Source: Chloroflexota bacterium
GTDB lineage: Bacteria; Chloroflexota; Anaerolineae; Promineifilales; Promineifilaceae
Assembly (NCBI GenBank): GCA_024223125.1
Contig: JAAEOP010000044.1
Span: 1 to 14,957, forward strand
Length of the DNA: 14,957 bases
Direction: 5' to 3'
Part shown: positions 1 to 7,654 of the stretch, piece by piece
Layout of the letters: every line of letters begins with the position of its first letter
Numbering within the stretch: position 1 is the first letter of the stretch
Program-made: the position numbers and the translations under genes
The notes under the pieces: generated by a model
Database searches by the model: none
What the model saw: only the letters and a program-made list of their open reading frames with translations
What the model was told of the DNA's origin: nothing

Positions 1-528
1 AATGTTTGTAATTTGGTGGGCTGTCAGGAGAAACAGTAATGTGACAATAATGAAGATTAAGACACCGCCCACCTGAGCGTCTATTGGCGCTGGGGTAACA
101 GGAAACCAGGGTAACTGACCGACGATAAAAGCGAGTACGGCTGTTACCACCATCGCTACCAATGCCCCAATTGTCCTCGTAGGGATGATTTCGATTTTCC
201 GATGTAGGACAATCATCTTAAATACCCACAAGGCTGCTAACCCGGAAATAATCATCGTAATCAAGCCGATGTTTTCGATTAACTCTTCCTTAAACAGCAT
301 GGCGGCCAAAATGAGAATGATGAAACCGAGAGGCGGCCATTCTATCAAGATTAACATTCCGGCCACTAAAACAGGCAACAGTAGAAACCCTTGTTGATAG
401 CGTAAGGGTAACCGGTAAACAACGGCTACACTCAGCGCTAGTACGCTGGAAATAACAAACAGTCGCTGCAACAAAATACGGTGTGACCGGAGCGTTAGAA
501 TTATCAGGTTACGTTTGTAGTTGAACAT
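1..528 (-). CDS. O-antigen ligase/polymerase-like membrane protein, N-terminal part (runs off the left edge)
   Basis: The frame is open from an ATG at 528 down to base 1 (176 codons, no stop), so the gene continues outside the window. The visible protein begins MFNYKRNL, a short basic cytoplasmic start. About six hydrophobic stretches follow, near residues 23-39, 48-63, 66-79, 87-106, 119-137 and 154-171, separated by short basic loops. This spacing and the setting fit the WaaL/Wzy superfamily (O-antigen ligase or polymerase), which works on the outer face of the membrane to transfer or polymerise lipid-linked glycan. The diagnostic large periplasmic loop and its Arg/His residues would lie beyond the edge, so ligase versus polymerase cannot be decided. 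The start lies two bases after the stop of the preceding glycosyltransferase, with no strong Shine-Dalgarno, which suggests coupled translation. Membrane protein: sure; family: moderate. Confidence 0.7.
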   Translation of the reverse strand, partial: MFNYKRNLIILTLRSHRILLQRLFVISSVLALSVAVVYRLPLRYQQGFLLLPVLVAGMLILIEWPPLGFIILILAAMLFKEELIENIGLITMIISGLAALWVFKMIVLHRKIEIIPTRTIGALVAMVVTAVLAFIVGQLPWFPVTPAPIDAQVGGVLIFIIVTLLFLLTAHQITNI

Positions 529-530
529 GA

Positions 531-1727
531 TTAACTCGTTATGTTATGCTTTTCATTTGTCAGACGCTTTACTATAGTCAAAAAATGGGCTATTGTGGCC
601 GTCCAGTCATATGTTTCTGAAACGAGATGAAAAGCGTTATCAGCGATTGTGTTACGATGAGTTTTGTCTTGCAATAGTCGCGTAACGGCTCCCGCAAATG
701 CAGCCGGTTTATTGGCGATGAGGATGTGTTCTCCATCTTTTAGATTTAACCCTTCGGCGCCTTTTTCCGTGGCTACGACAGGGGTGTGCAGGGCCATTGC
801 TTCTAAAATTTTCAGACGGGTGCCGCCACCGCTCCAAATAGGGACCAGACTTATCCAGGCCGACCCGATATAGGTTCGTATATCATCAACGAAACCGGTA
901 AGGGTTACATTCTTTGCCGCCGGCAAAGGTAGGTTTGCATGATCACCAGTAATGATAAGTTGTGCATCTGGCGTTTCAGCTTGGATGAGCGGTAATACTT
1001 TTTCAATAAACCAGATCATTCCCTTGTAGTTGGGTAAATAAGTGAAAGAGCCGGTGAAAATCATTGTGTTAGGTTTTGGATTTCTGGGTACATTTTCGTA
1101 GGTTTCCAGGTTTATACAATTTGGTACGATTTCTATCGCCTGCTTTGAATTTACATATTGTGAGAATAATTTGCGTTCCTGGTCAGAAACGACGGTGCAG
1201 ACATCAAAATTTTTGAGCTGGGAGGTTAAATACCGGCGGTGTTTTAACCAGGTCAGGCCATGACGATAGCGAACCGGACGCGAAGTGGCATGAGCGTAAT
1301 TTTCGTATAATGTACCTATTTCTATGTCTTCCAATAAGGCTGGTAAATGTTTGAAATGTTTGCTGTAAACGGCCGTGTCAACTTCTGAAGCAATAACCAA
1401 ATCGAAATGATTCGTCTTCAGCGTCTCTATAATACAATTCTTCATCTCCCCCGAAAATGTGTCGAAAACCGAACGTGGTTTCATGCTGAGATACCCCAGA
1501 TGTGCCCGGAAACTATGTGGATTAAACTGCTTTAATGGAACTATGTGTACATTGCGGCAAAGCTTAAGAAGCTCAGGTTCATTAGGATTAATATCAGGTT
1601 GGTCGGCGAAACTCACCAATGTAATATCATGATAATTACTCAGACCGCGCAAAAGGTTAAAGATTCGCAGTTTAGAACCATTATTTGCTGGATACGGGAA
1701 CCAACGTGATATAAATAGTATTTGCAT
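531..1727 (-). CDS. GT4-family glycosyltransferase (PEP-CTERM/EpsH1-associated Stp1-like)
   Basis: A 398-residue GT-B fold enzyme predicted to transfer a sugar from a nucleotide donor to a lipid-linked glycan at the cytoplasmic face. The N-terminal strand MQILFISRWFPYP is followed by NNGSKLR (about residues 15-21), the acceptor-side loop seen in the TIGR03087-type sugar transferases. The C-terminal half has IVPN (about 200), the FTGSF strand, GGGTRLKILEAM (about 300-311), and TPVVATEKGAEG, the donor-binding region of GT4 enzymes. The frame is open further upstream to 1823, but that would overlap the previous gene by 77 bases. The ATG at 1727 begins the family's first beta strand and leaves a 19-base gap, so I chose it; its Shine-Dalgarno is weak. 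Sugar and linkage cannot be read from sequence. Confidence 0.88.
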   Translation of the reverse strand: MQILFISRWFPYPANNGSKLRIFNLLRGLSNYHDITLVSFADQPDINPNEPELLKLCRNVHIVPLKQFNPHSFRAHLGYLSMKPRSVFDTFSGEMKNCIIETLKTNHFDLVIASEVDTAVYSKHFKHLPALLEDIEIGTLYENYAHATSRPVRYRHGLTWLKHRRYLTSQLKNFDVCTVVSDQERKLFSQYVNSKQAIEIVPNCINLETYENVPRNPKPNTMIFTGSFTYLPNYKGMIWFIEKVLPLIQAETPDAQLIITGDHANLPLPAAKNVTLTGFVDDIRTYIGSAWISLVPIWSGGGTRLKILEAMALHTPVVATEKGAEGLNLKDGEHILIANKPAAFAGAVTRLLQDKTHRNTIADNAFHLVSETYDWTATIAHFLTIVKRLTNEKHNITS

Positions 1728-1746
1728 ATTTAAGACCGCATAGACT

Positions 1747-2922
1747 TTATGATGATAATACTTGCTGACAAATAGATAAAAATTTCTCCAGATGTTGTTC
1801 TGTAGTATAGGTTTTTTGTACAAATTGACGGCCGTTGACGCCCAATTGCGTCGCTAGATCAGGATCGTCTAACAAAGTTTCAATTCGTCTAGCTAAACTC
1901 TCGGTATCTTTAGGTGGAACGAGAAAGCCATTCCATCCATCTTGAAGCCAGTCTGAAATACCACCGCCATTGAAGGCGACGACAGGCCTACCACGAGAAA
2001 GTGCCTCAATACCGACTTTACCAAATGGCTCAGGCCATATACCTGGCATAACTAGCAGCGATGCTTTCGTATAAGCTTCCCCAAGTTTATGCTCATCCAG
2101 CCATCCCAAAAATTGCACACGTTCGCCTAACTGGTACTGCTGGGCCAGGGCTTCATATTCCGGACGGCGCGTGCCATCCCCCGCAATTAGTAAGCGAAAT
2201 GGAGTTTGCACCTGGGTCATGGCCTGAAGTAGATAAGGCAACCCTTTTTCAATCTCTACCCGACCTACAAAAAGAACGATGGGCGGGTTGATTTCCGGTG
2301 GTTTTAAGGGATGAGATTTTTCAAAATGGGGTGGCAATACGGTAATATGGTACGGATCAAAACCTTGCTGCACCATCAGCTGGCGCATATAAGAACTGGC
2401 AACCACCACATGCTGAAAAGATCGGAAAGTGATTATTAAATTCCTGGTATTTTGCATTATTTGGTATACGCTGCGTGGGTGCCGGGCATGGGCGCAGCGA
2501 CGTAAATAAATTGCCGGTAAACAGCCCAGGCCAAAAGGTCTGGTGCAAATGTTGTCTCCGATACGAAAATATTTAGCCAGCGCCGGACATACCGGTTGAA
2601 AATTATGCACATAAGCGATGGTTGGCGCCAGTTGGCTGGCTTCAGTTACTAGAGACGAATCATTGACGGTATGAAAATAGATTAAAGTTGGTTTTTCAGC
2701 TTGAATGATGTCAGTAATGCGCGGCCGTGTTGAAGATGATTTTTCGTTTAAGGGAATGTGATAAATGGGTTTCCCTTTTGTTGCCAGCATACGAGGATGG
2801 GTTGAATGATAAATGACAGCGCTTTCGTAGGCTTGTGCTTCCAGGAGGGATTGAAGCTCAAGCACATATCTTTCTGCGCCTCCGGCCGGCGCGTATGATT
2901 CAGTGACAAATAAAATCTTCAT
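1747..2922 (-). CDS. GT4-family glycosyltransferase with N-domain cysteine cluster
   Basis: A 391-residue retaining-type GT-B glycosyltransferase. MKILFVTESYAPAGGAERYV is the usual first strand and glycine loop of family 4. FVGRVEIEKG (about 218-227) begins the C-terminal Rossmann domain. EPFGKVGIE (about 298-306) is the EX7E motif that contacts the donor, followed by RPVVAFNGGG and NGFLVPP. Between the domains lies a cysteine-rich stretch, with Cys at about 112, 126, 134 and 143 just after VHNFQPVC; a subset of GT4 enzymes carries such a cluster, and metal binding is plausible but unproven. The reading frame extends ten codons upstream into the end of the kinase-like gene. I chose ATG 2922 because MKILF starts the fold; it sits 7 bases after the kinase stop. 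Donor sugar unknown. Confidence 0.88.
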   Translation of the reverse strand: MKILFVTESYAPAGGAERYVLELQSLLEAQAYESAVIYHSTHPRMLATKGKPIYHIPLNEKSSSTRPRITDIIQAEKPTLIYFHTVNDSSLVTEASQLAPTIAYVHNFQPVCPALAKYFRIGDNICTRPFGLGCLPAIYLRRCAHARHPRSVYQIMQNTRNLIITFRSFQHVVVASSYMRQLMVQQGFDPYHITVLPPHFEKSHPLKPPEINPPIVLFVGRVEIEKGLPYLLQAMTQVQTPFRLLIAGDGTRRPEYEALAQQYQLGERVQFLGWLDEHKLGEAYTKASLLVMPGIWPEPFGKVGIEALSRGRPVVAFNGGGISDWLQDGWNGFLVPPKDTESLARRIETLLDDPDLATQLGVNGRQFVQKTYTTEQHLEKFLSICQQVLSS

Positions 2923-2929
2923 AGGATAG

Positions 2930-3796
2930 TTACGGCCGTCTTCCCCAATCACGTATTTTCTTCACCGACATGAAAAAGGAGTTGGCCCAAAGTATCTGCT
3001 GTAGACGCTCAAGCCGGTTTGGTAAACGTTCGCTTAGCTGTTGATAAAAATCAGGCTCCAGAAAAATCGTTGCTTTGTGCTGCCGGACCTCTGACACAAT
3101 CTCTGCCATCCAGGGATGTTGAGCAGCAACCCGATCCAGGCTTGCGGTCTGCGAATAAACACACGGTTTTGTATAAGAATAATTGTCTGTATAAGTCGCT
3201 TCAAATTTGATATTGATATGATAGATACTCAACAGCATCATAAAAAAGCTATAGCCAAACGCGCCGCTTAACGGGGGCTGTTCCCGGTTCACCGGCATAA
3301 TACAAGTGCCATAGTCAATGTAGTGAAAATTACCATCATCAGCCAGCATGAAATTTTCAACATTGCCATCAATCAATCCCATTCCATGATAAGACATAAG
3401 ATGACTTTGCATACGGCAGTACGATCCAAATAATGCTTGAGCAACCTGCTCGAAGTTCAAATAGATGCGCCAGTGCAGTTCATGCAGCCGGGTGTATGGA
3501 TACGTAACGCCTACCATTTGGTCTGGGTTTTGTATCAAGGTGATTGGGAAAAATCCATCGCCGCTGACTGTGACGCTGTTAGCGTATAAGCGCAGCCAAT
3601 CCCATTGTTTTTGAGAACGATGAAGCGGCTTATGAAAAATTTTCAATATACGTTCCTGTTGGCTGGCATCATCTTTGACTAAATAGACGCTGCCTTCGCC
3701 CCCTTGACCAAGTTGTTTGCGTATTTTGTATACCCGATTTAGTTCTGGTATTTCATTTGGCGTTATTTCATTGCTGAACATTGTTTTTTCTATCAT
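2930..3796 (-). CDS. Protein-kinase-fold protein, possible glycan or protein kinase
   Basis: A 288-residue soluble protein with a recognisable eukaryotic-type kinase fold. It has a glycine-rich loop LGQGGEGSVYLV (29-40), a VAIK-type lysine in ILKIF (K52), a catalytic loop LIDGNVENF with D143 and N148 spaced exactly as in HRDxKxxN, and a metal-binding D161 in IDYG in place of DFG. The His-Arg of HRD and the Lys two after the Asp are changed (L, I and N), so it is an atypical kinase. Helix C and activation-segment features are not clear to me. No membrane segment or sensor domain follows. The start ATG overlaps the stop of the preceding glycosyltransferase as ATGA (3793-3796), indicating translational coupling. 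In this setting it could phosphorylate a sugar (compare WaaP-type LPS kinases), phosphorylate a pathway protein, or be a pseudokinase. The fold is fairly sure; the substrate is unknown. Confidence 0.75.
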   Translation of the reverse strand: MIEKTMFSNEITPNEIPELNRVYKIRKQLGQGGEGSVYLVKDDASQQERILKIFHKPLHRSQKQWDWLRLYANSVTVSGDGFFPITLIQNPDQMVGVTYPYTRLHELHWRIYLNFEQVAQALFGSYCRMQSHLMSYHGMGLIDGNVENFMLADDGNFHYIDYGTCIMPVNREQPPLSGAFGYSFFMMLLSIYHINIKFEATYTDNYSYTKPCVYSQTASLDRVAAQHPWMAEIVSEVRQHKATIFLEPDFYQQLSERLPNRLERLQQILWANSFFMSVKKIRDWGRRP

Positions 3797-5085
3797 GCGG
3801 CGTCGTTTGATTGAGTGAGGATGCGGTCAAAACAACTTTCGATTTCAGAAACCATACGGTTCATCGTAAATTTCTCTTCAATGGTTTGCCGCGCTGCTTG
3901 CGCTAGTTTGATTTGTAAAGCGGAGTCTTGAACCAATTGATTGATTTTAGCGGCCAACATTTGCGCGTTTTTGGCTTCAAATGTGAGGCCATTTTCACCA
4001 TCTATCAAGATCTCTGGCGTTCCGCCTGTTGTGGTTCCAATCACAACCAGGCCGCAAGCCATGGCTTCTTGGGTGACGCGGGCTAATGGTTCTGCCCAAA
4101 GTGACGGCAACAATAATACATCGTGGTCGGCCAAAATTGCAGGCATCTTTTCACGCGGCACACGGCCTGGAAAATGAACATGCTCTGACAAGCCCAGATC
4201 TCTTACACGTTGCTTGAGGGTTGCACTATATTCTGGAGGCCCGCTGCCAACGACGGAAAGGGTGACAGGGAGGGATGCTTGTGATTGCAGTAAGATGCCC
4301 AGACTTTCGACGGCCGTATGCACCCCTTTATGTTCTACAATCTGACCGGCATATAATAATCGCAAGGGAGTTGAATCTGCCTTCAGTTCTCGAAAGGTGA
4401 AAATGTTTGGATTGATGCCATTATGAATGACTTGTGTTTGTGGCCGGGGAATCTTGGCCTCGTTAACCATGTGGTTTTGCATGAATGCGCTGACGCAAAG
4501 CACATGGTCAAAAGCAAGTTGATTACGAGAGGAGCCGGGCACGAGTAAGCGCTGTACGAACCAGGCAGCGCTGTTTTTTAACGGCCGTTTCCATGATGCG
4601 GTAGGGGGCGCTTGCCAATGCGCTGTATGAGCGTCCAACTCAGTGGGCCAATCACTGGCCATATAGTACACAACGCGGCCGGGACATAAATATTCGGCAT
4701 ACTGGGCCACACTAACAGGCAAATTCCACATACCATTAATAAAAATAATGTCAGGCGTAAAATCAAGTACAGTCTGTTTTAAGAGACGGCCGTTTTGACC
4801 TTCACGTCGGCGGCACATGATGCTATTGGATAGGTGGTAGCGAGTATGATCCGGACTTTCTAAATACAATTTTCGTTGAATGGCTGTTTCAGGTTCCACT
4901 ATCTCGTCTGCCCGATAATTACTTGTCAAAACAGAGACCTGATGTCCCCGTTCTTGGAAGAGGCAGGCGACATCTCGTGTTAACTGTTCCCATCCTCCAA
5001 TTTCAACTGGAGGATAATAATTAGAGATAAATAAAATACGCATAGAATGAACGGTCAATTTTATGACCTCTTGCTTTGAATTCAT
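3793..5085 (-). CDS. GT4-family glycosyltransferase
   Basis: A 430-residue GT-B enzyme predicted to add one sugar of the glycan repeat. After a short leader, MRILFISNYYPP and VEIGGWEQL (about 25-35) form the first strand and glycine loop. IHNGIN (about 220), AGQIVEHKG (about 246-254), EPLARVTQE (about 332-340, the EX7E motif) and GGTPEIL (about 354) form the donor-binding C-domain. Two starts are credible. ATG 5085 overlaps the stop of the preceding propeller gene by one base (TAATG) and has AAGG nine bases upstream. ATG 5043 starts exactly at the conserved strand but has no well-placed ribosome site. I chose 5085; an extension to 5172 would run deep into the upstream gene and is unlikely. 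The gene ends in an ATGA overlap with the kinase-like gene. Confidence 0.87.
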   Translation of the reverse strand: MNSKQEVIKLTVHSMRILFISNYYPPVEIGGWEQLTRDVACLFQERGHQVSVLTSNYRADEIVEPETAIQRKLYLESPDHTRYHLSNSIMCRRREGQNGRLLKQTVLDFTPDIIFINGMWNLPVSVAQYAEYLCPGRVVYYMASDWPTELDAHTAHWQAPPTASWKRPLKNSAAWFVQRLLVPGSSRNQLAFDHVLCVSAFMQNHMVNEAKIPRPQTQVIHNGINPNIFTFRELKADSTPLRLLYAGQIVEHKGVHTAVESLGILLQSQASLPVTLSVVGSGPPEYSATLKQRVRDLGLSEHVHFPGRVPREKMPAILADHDVLLLPSLWAEPLARVTQEAMACGLVVIGTTTGGTPEILIDGENGLTFEAKNAQMLAAKINQLVQDSALQIKLAQAARQTIEEKFTMNRMVSEIESCFDRILTQSNDAA

Positions 5086-6572
5086 TATAAAAGACCTTGT
5101 TTTCGTCTCCAAAAGAAACGAATTGTGAGAATACCCCCTAATACAATAAAAGCGGGTAGAACGCCAATCCAAATGGCGGAGCCAGTTGTTGCGGTGTTAA
5201 CTTCGGATGATGTCTCGAATGTTGGCTCTTGTCCTGCGGCCGTTGGTGTTGTGACCTGTTGGTTTGATTCGGCGTCAGACGTTTCGGGTTGGTTTGATGG
5301 CGCTTCTATTGGGGATGGCGTTGGCGCAGATGTCGCAGGCGGGATTGAATATGGCGTCCGTTGCATGGCATATAAAATACGCTGCGGATCTCCGGGGGAA
5401 GTTGTAAATATGGTTATAAGTTGATTACCATTACGCAAGGCCAAACGAACTGCATGGGCATGAATACCACCCAGGGCTGGTATATGTGTCTCTAGGTTGA
5501 GTAAATAAATGGATGATAATTCTTTCCATTCGTCTTGATCCCAATAAGCATGGTAAATAGCGGCTGGAGGACGAATTTGACCGGCAAAGTGAATACGGCC
5601 ATCGGCATCCGTTACCATACTGTCCTGTTCGGCCGCCCCATGCAAGTCGCCAAAGATCCTATTGGGAGGCAACCATGTTTGACCGCGGTCGTTAGAAATT
5701 AGGTGATTTCTATATGATGAACCTGCGCCGCCCCAAACAATATGGACACTTTGATCTTGCACAGCCAATATTGGTTGCGGTAAAACACTGATGCCGCCGT
5801 CCAGATCATCGATAGTCAACGGCCGCGACCAATTTTCACCACCGTCTAATGAGTGCGTGTAACGGGCCCATGTGGCCACGCCTAGATCATTATTATAGTA
5901 CCAAACGGCATGTAACCCATCAGCCTCGTCCATAACGAGTTGTACTCTCGCGGGAAACTGATTGATTGGAATGTCCGGATCAAGCCAGACGGGCAATGTC
6001 CAGGATTCTCCTCTGTCTTCAGAACGTGTATAGTAAATGCCTAAATCTTGTCCAAAAAATTGAATATAAAGGAGGTGTAACACGCCTTTAGAATCTACCT
6101 TTAATTGCAGCTCAAAAGCTGGAATGTCTATACGGAGCGGCAATGACCAATTTTGGGCCGATGAGGCATCATGAGCGGGGACACTTGCATAATAAACTGG
6201 CCCTGAATTACCTTCAGTCCAAACCAAGTGTAGTTGACCATCGCTGTCAACAAAGGGTGAGAGTGCGTTTCTGACGGGTATAGATGTACCTGGTGCGGTC
6301 ACATATATATCAACCGGATTTGACCAAATATTGCCATCAAAGCGGGCATATTGGATAGAAGTTCGCTGATCCGAAAATCCTGTTTCAGTCCAAAAGACAT
6401 GGACAAATCCATATTGATCGGATGTAATATATCCCTCGGATGCTTCCCCCTTTTCGCTGGATAAACGAAACGGCCGTGACCAGGATTCATCCTGCACTTG
6501 AGCTTTAATATGAGAAACCTGAAAAAGGATTGTGAATATCACAATAAGAAGTGTAATTTTAAGGAATTTCAC
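5085..6572 (-). CDS. Membrane-anchored BNR/Asp-box beta-propeller protein (sialidase-like fold), single propeller
   Basis: A 495-residue exported protein. Residues 1-24 are a basic-hydrophobic signal segment ending near AQ. Residues about 45-405 hold seven repeats of a D-x-x-G-x-(L/I/V)-H-x-x-W type strand, at about 51, 109, 160, 215, 271, 322 and 380 (the last degenerate). Asp-boxes of form SxDxGxxW occur at 184-191, 241-248 and 293-300. Residues 408-465 are a Pro/Thr/Ser/Glu-rich stalk, 466-486 a membrane helix, and the tail is basic (RRKQ). It should face outward, tethered to the membrane. No FRIP motif or obvious sialidase arginine triad is visible, so I infer binding rather than catalysis. 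The start is GTG 6572, with AAGGAA five bases upstream; the ATG at 6671 would overlap the upstream gene by 52 bases and displace the signal peptide. Confidence 0.85.
   Translation of the reverse strand: MKFLKITLLIVIFTILFQVSHIKAQVQDESWSRPFRLSSEKGEASEGYITSDQYGFVHVFWTETGFSDQRTSIQYARFDGNIWSNPVDIYVTAPGTSIPVRNALSPFVDSDGQLHLVWTEGNSGPVYYASVPAHDASSAQNWSLPLRIDIPAFELQLKVDSKGVLHLLYIQFFGQDLGIYYTRSEDRGESWTLPVWLDPDIPINQFPARVQLVMDEADGLHAVWYYNNDLGVATWARYTHSLDGGENWSRPLTIDDLDGGISVLPQPILAVQDQSVHIVWGGAGSSYRNHLISNDRGQTWLPPNRIFGDLHGAAEQDSMVTDADGRIHFAGQIRPPAAIYHAYWDQDEWKELSSIYLLNLETHIPALGGIHAHAVRLALRNGNQLITIFTTSPGDPQRILYAMQRTPYSIPPATSAPTPSPIEAPSNQPETSDAESNQQVTTPTAAGQEPTFETSSEVNTATTGSAIWIGVLPAFIVLGGILTIRFFWRRKQGLL
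5095..5098 (-). promoter_or_regulatory. Shine-Dalgarno deciding the GT4 start at 5085
   Basis: On the minus strand AAGG lies nine bases before the ATG at 5085, inside the last codons of the preceding gene. Together with the TAATG stop/start overlap it favours 5085 over the internal ATG at 5043. Confidence 0.45.
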
Positions 6573-6577
6573 GCTGT

Positions 6578-6583
6578 TTCCTT
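6578..6583 (-). promoter_or_regulatory. Shine-Dalgarno deciding a GTG start at 6572
   Basis: AAGGAA on the minus strand sits five bases before GTG 6572. It is one of the clearest ribosome sites in the window. It places the start immediately before a signal peptide (VKFLKITLLI), which supports the short form over the upstream ATG at 6671. Confidence 0.65.
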
Positions 6584-6619
6584 GAATATGTCTAAAAAGA
6601 ATTGGCAGTTGTCTTACAC

Positions 6620-7645
6620 TCAGGCAATTTTGGTATAAATGGACTTCAATTGGGGCAATATTGTAGGCCATGAAAATTGAAGCGCTTGTTGTCTGGCATT
6701 TTCAGACAATTTTTTTTGATACGAATAATCATGGAGCAGGTCCAACACAGCCTGCGCCATTTCCTGAGATTTGTGCGGCGGTATTAGTATTGCACACTCA
6801 GGATTAACATAATCTCGAATAGAACCGACATCTGTGACGATGGTTGGCGTCCCGCACGCTATCCCTTCTAACACGGCATTATTGGCGGTTGTATCTTGAA
6901 GCGGCATTAACAATACTGCTGCAGACTGATATAGTCTTAAGAGTTCATCCTCGGGAATTTGGGTTCGTAAAGTCAGGTTCGGGTGGATGCCGACAAGTTC
7001 AAAATTTCTTTGCGCAGTAACAACAACAAATTTGACTTTTGGATTTTGAAAGGCAACGAGTTCAATAACCCCTCTTAAAGTGGCTAGGTCTCGTAAATGG
7101 CTGCCTACAAACAACACTAAATTAGGATCTCTAATTTCAAACGAGGAAGGTGGCGTAAAATAATCTGTGTCAATGCCGTGGGGGACAAAGAACACCCTGT
7201 CTTCATCAAGCAATTTGGAAAAATATGCCATTTGGGTTCGCCCTACACAAATGATTGCTGATAGTTGACGTATGTGCCAATTTATTTGTACCGCTTCCTT
7301 ATACCGCCAGATTGGAAGGTGGACTGACATGATTAGTCGGTTATTTCTCCAGTTGTTGAAAAGACCCAAGTAATGATAAGTATTTTCTCCATAAAGAATA
7401 TGGAAGACAGAATGTTTGCTGGTTAATATCTTTCGGCTGGCTTTTATCTCTGTTGCCAGGGAAGCCCGATCGTAACCAATAACCCCATTGGCAATTTTCC
7501 ACATGATACGATTACGAATAATCTTAGGTGATAACGGCCGTACCCTGATAACAGAACCAATATAATGGGTCAATGAATCATAGCCGGAATGAGAAGCATG
7601 ATGCCCAAAGCGATGAGAAATGAAATGAACTTCTTTGTCAATCAT
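6620..7645 (-). CDS. GT4-like glycosyltransferase
   Basis: A 341-residue glycosyltransferase, somewhat short for family 4 because the N-domain is compact and diverged: it begins MIDKEVHFISHRFGHHASHSGYDSL, with only a short first strand and a loop rich in His, Gly and Ser. The C-terminal donor domain is clearer: HGIDTDYFTP (about 156-165), LFVGSHLRDL, a strand at VKFVVVT, then NNAVLEGIACGTPTIVTDVG (about 255-274), corresponding to the EX7E region with E260 retained. It is expected to act on the lipid-linked glycan at the inner membrane face. The ATG lies 9 bases after the phosphodiesterase stop, so both are probably on one transcript; no strong Shine-Dalgarno is seen. Fold assignment is confident; donor and acceptor are unknown. 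Confidence 0.83.
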   Translation of the reverse strand: MIDKEVHFISHRFGHHASHSGYDSLTHYIGSVIRVRPLSPKIIRNRIMWKIANGVIGYDRASLATEIKASRKILTSKHSVFHILYGENTYHYLGLFNNWRNNRLIMSVHLPIWRYKEAVQINWHIRQLSAIICVGRTQMAYFSKLLDEDRVFFVPHGIDTDYFTPPSSFEIRDPNLVLFVGSHLRDLATLRGVIELVAFQNPKVKFVVVTAQRNFELVGIHPNLTLRTQIPEDELLRLYQSAAVLLMPLQDTTANNAVLEGIACGTPTIVTDVGSIRDYVNPECAILIPPHKSQEMAQAVLDLLHDYSYQKKLSENARQQALQFSWPTILPQLKSIYTKIA

Positions 7646-7654
7646 ATATAAACT

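Noticed and set aside
185..397. Plus-strand open frame of 70 codons
   Set aside because: It lies opposite the clearly membrane-protein-coding minus frame (1-528), which is open over its full length, and it has no recognisable domain.
5125..5424. Plus-strand open frame of 99 codons rich in Val, Gly and Asp
   Set aside because: It is the antisense shadow of the low-complexity Pro/Thr/Ser stalk and membrane helix of the propeller gene on the minus strand.
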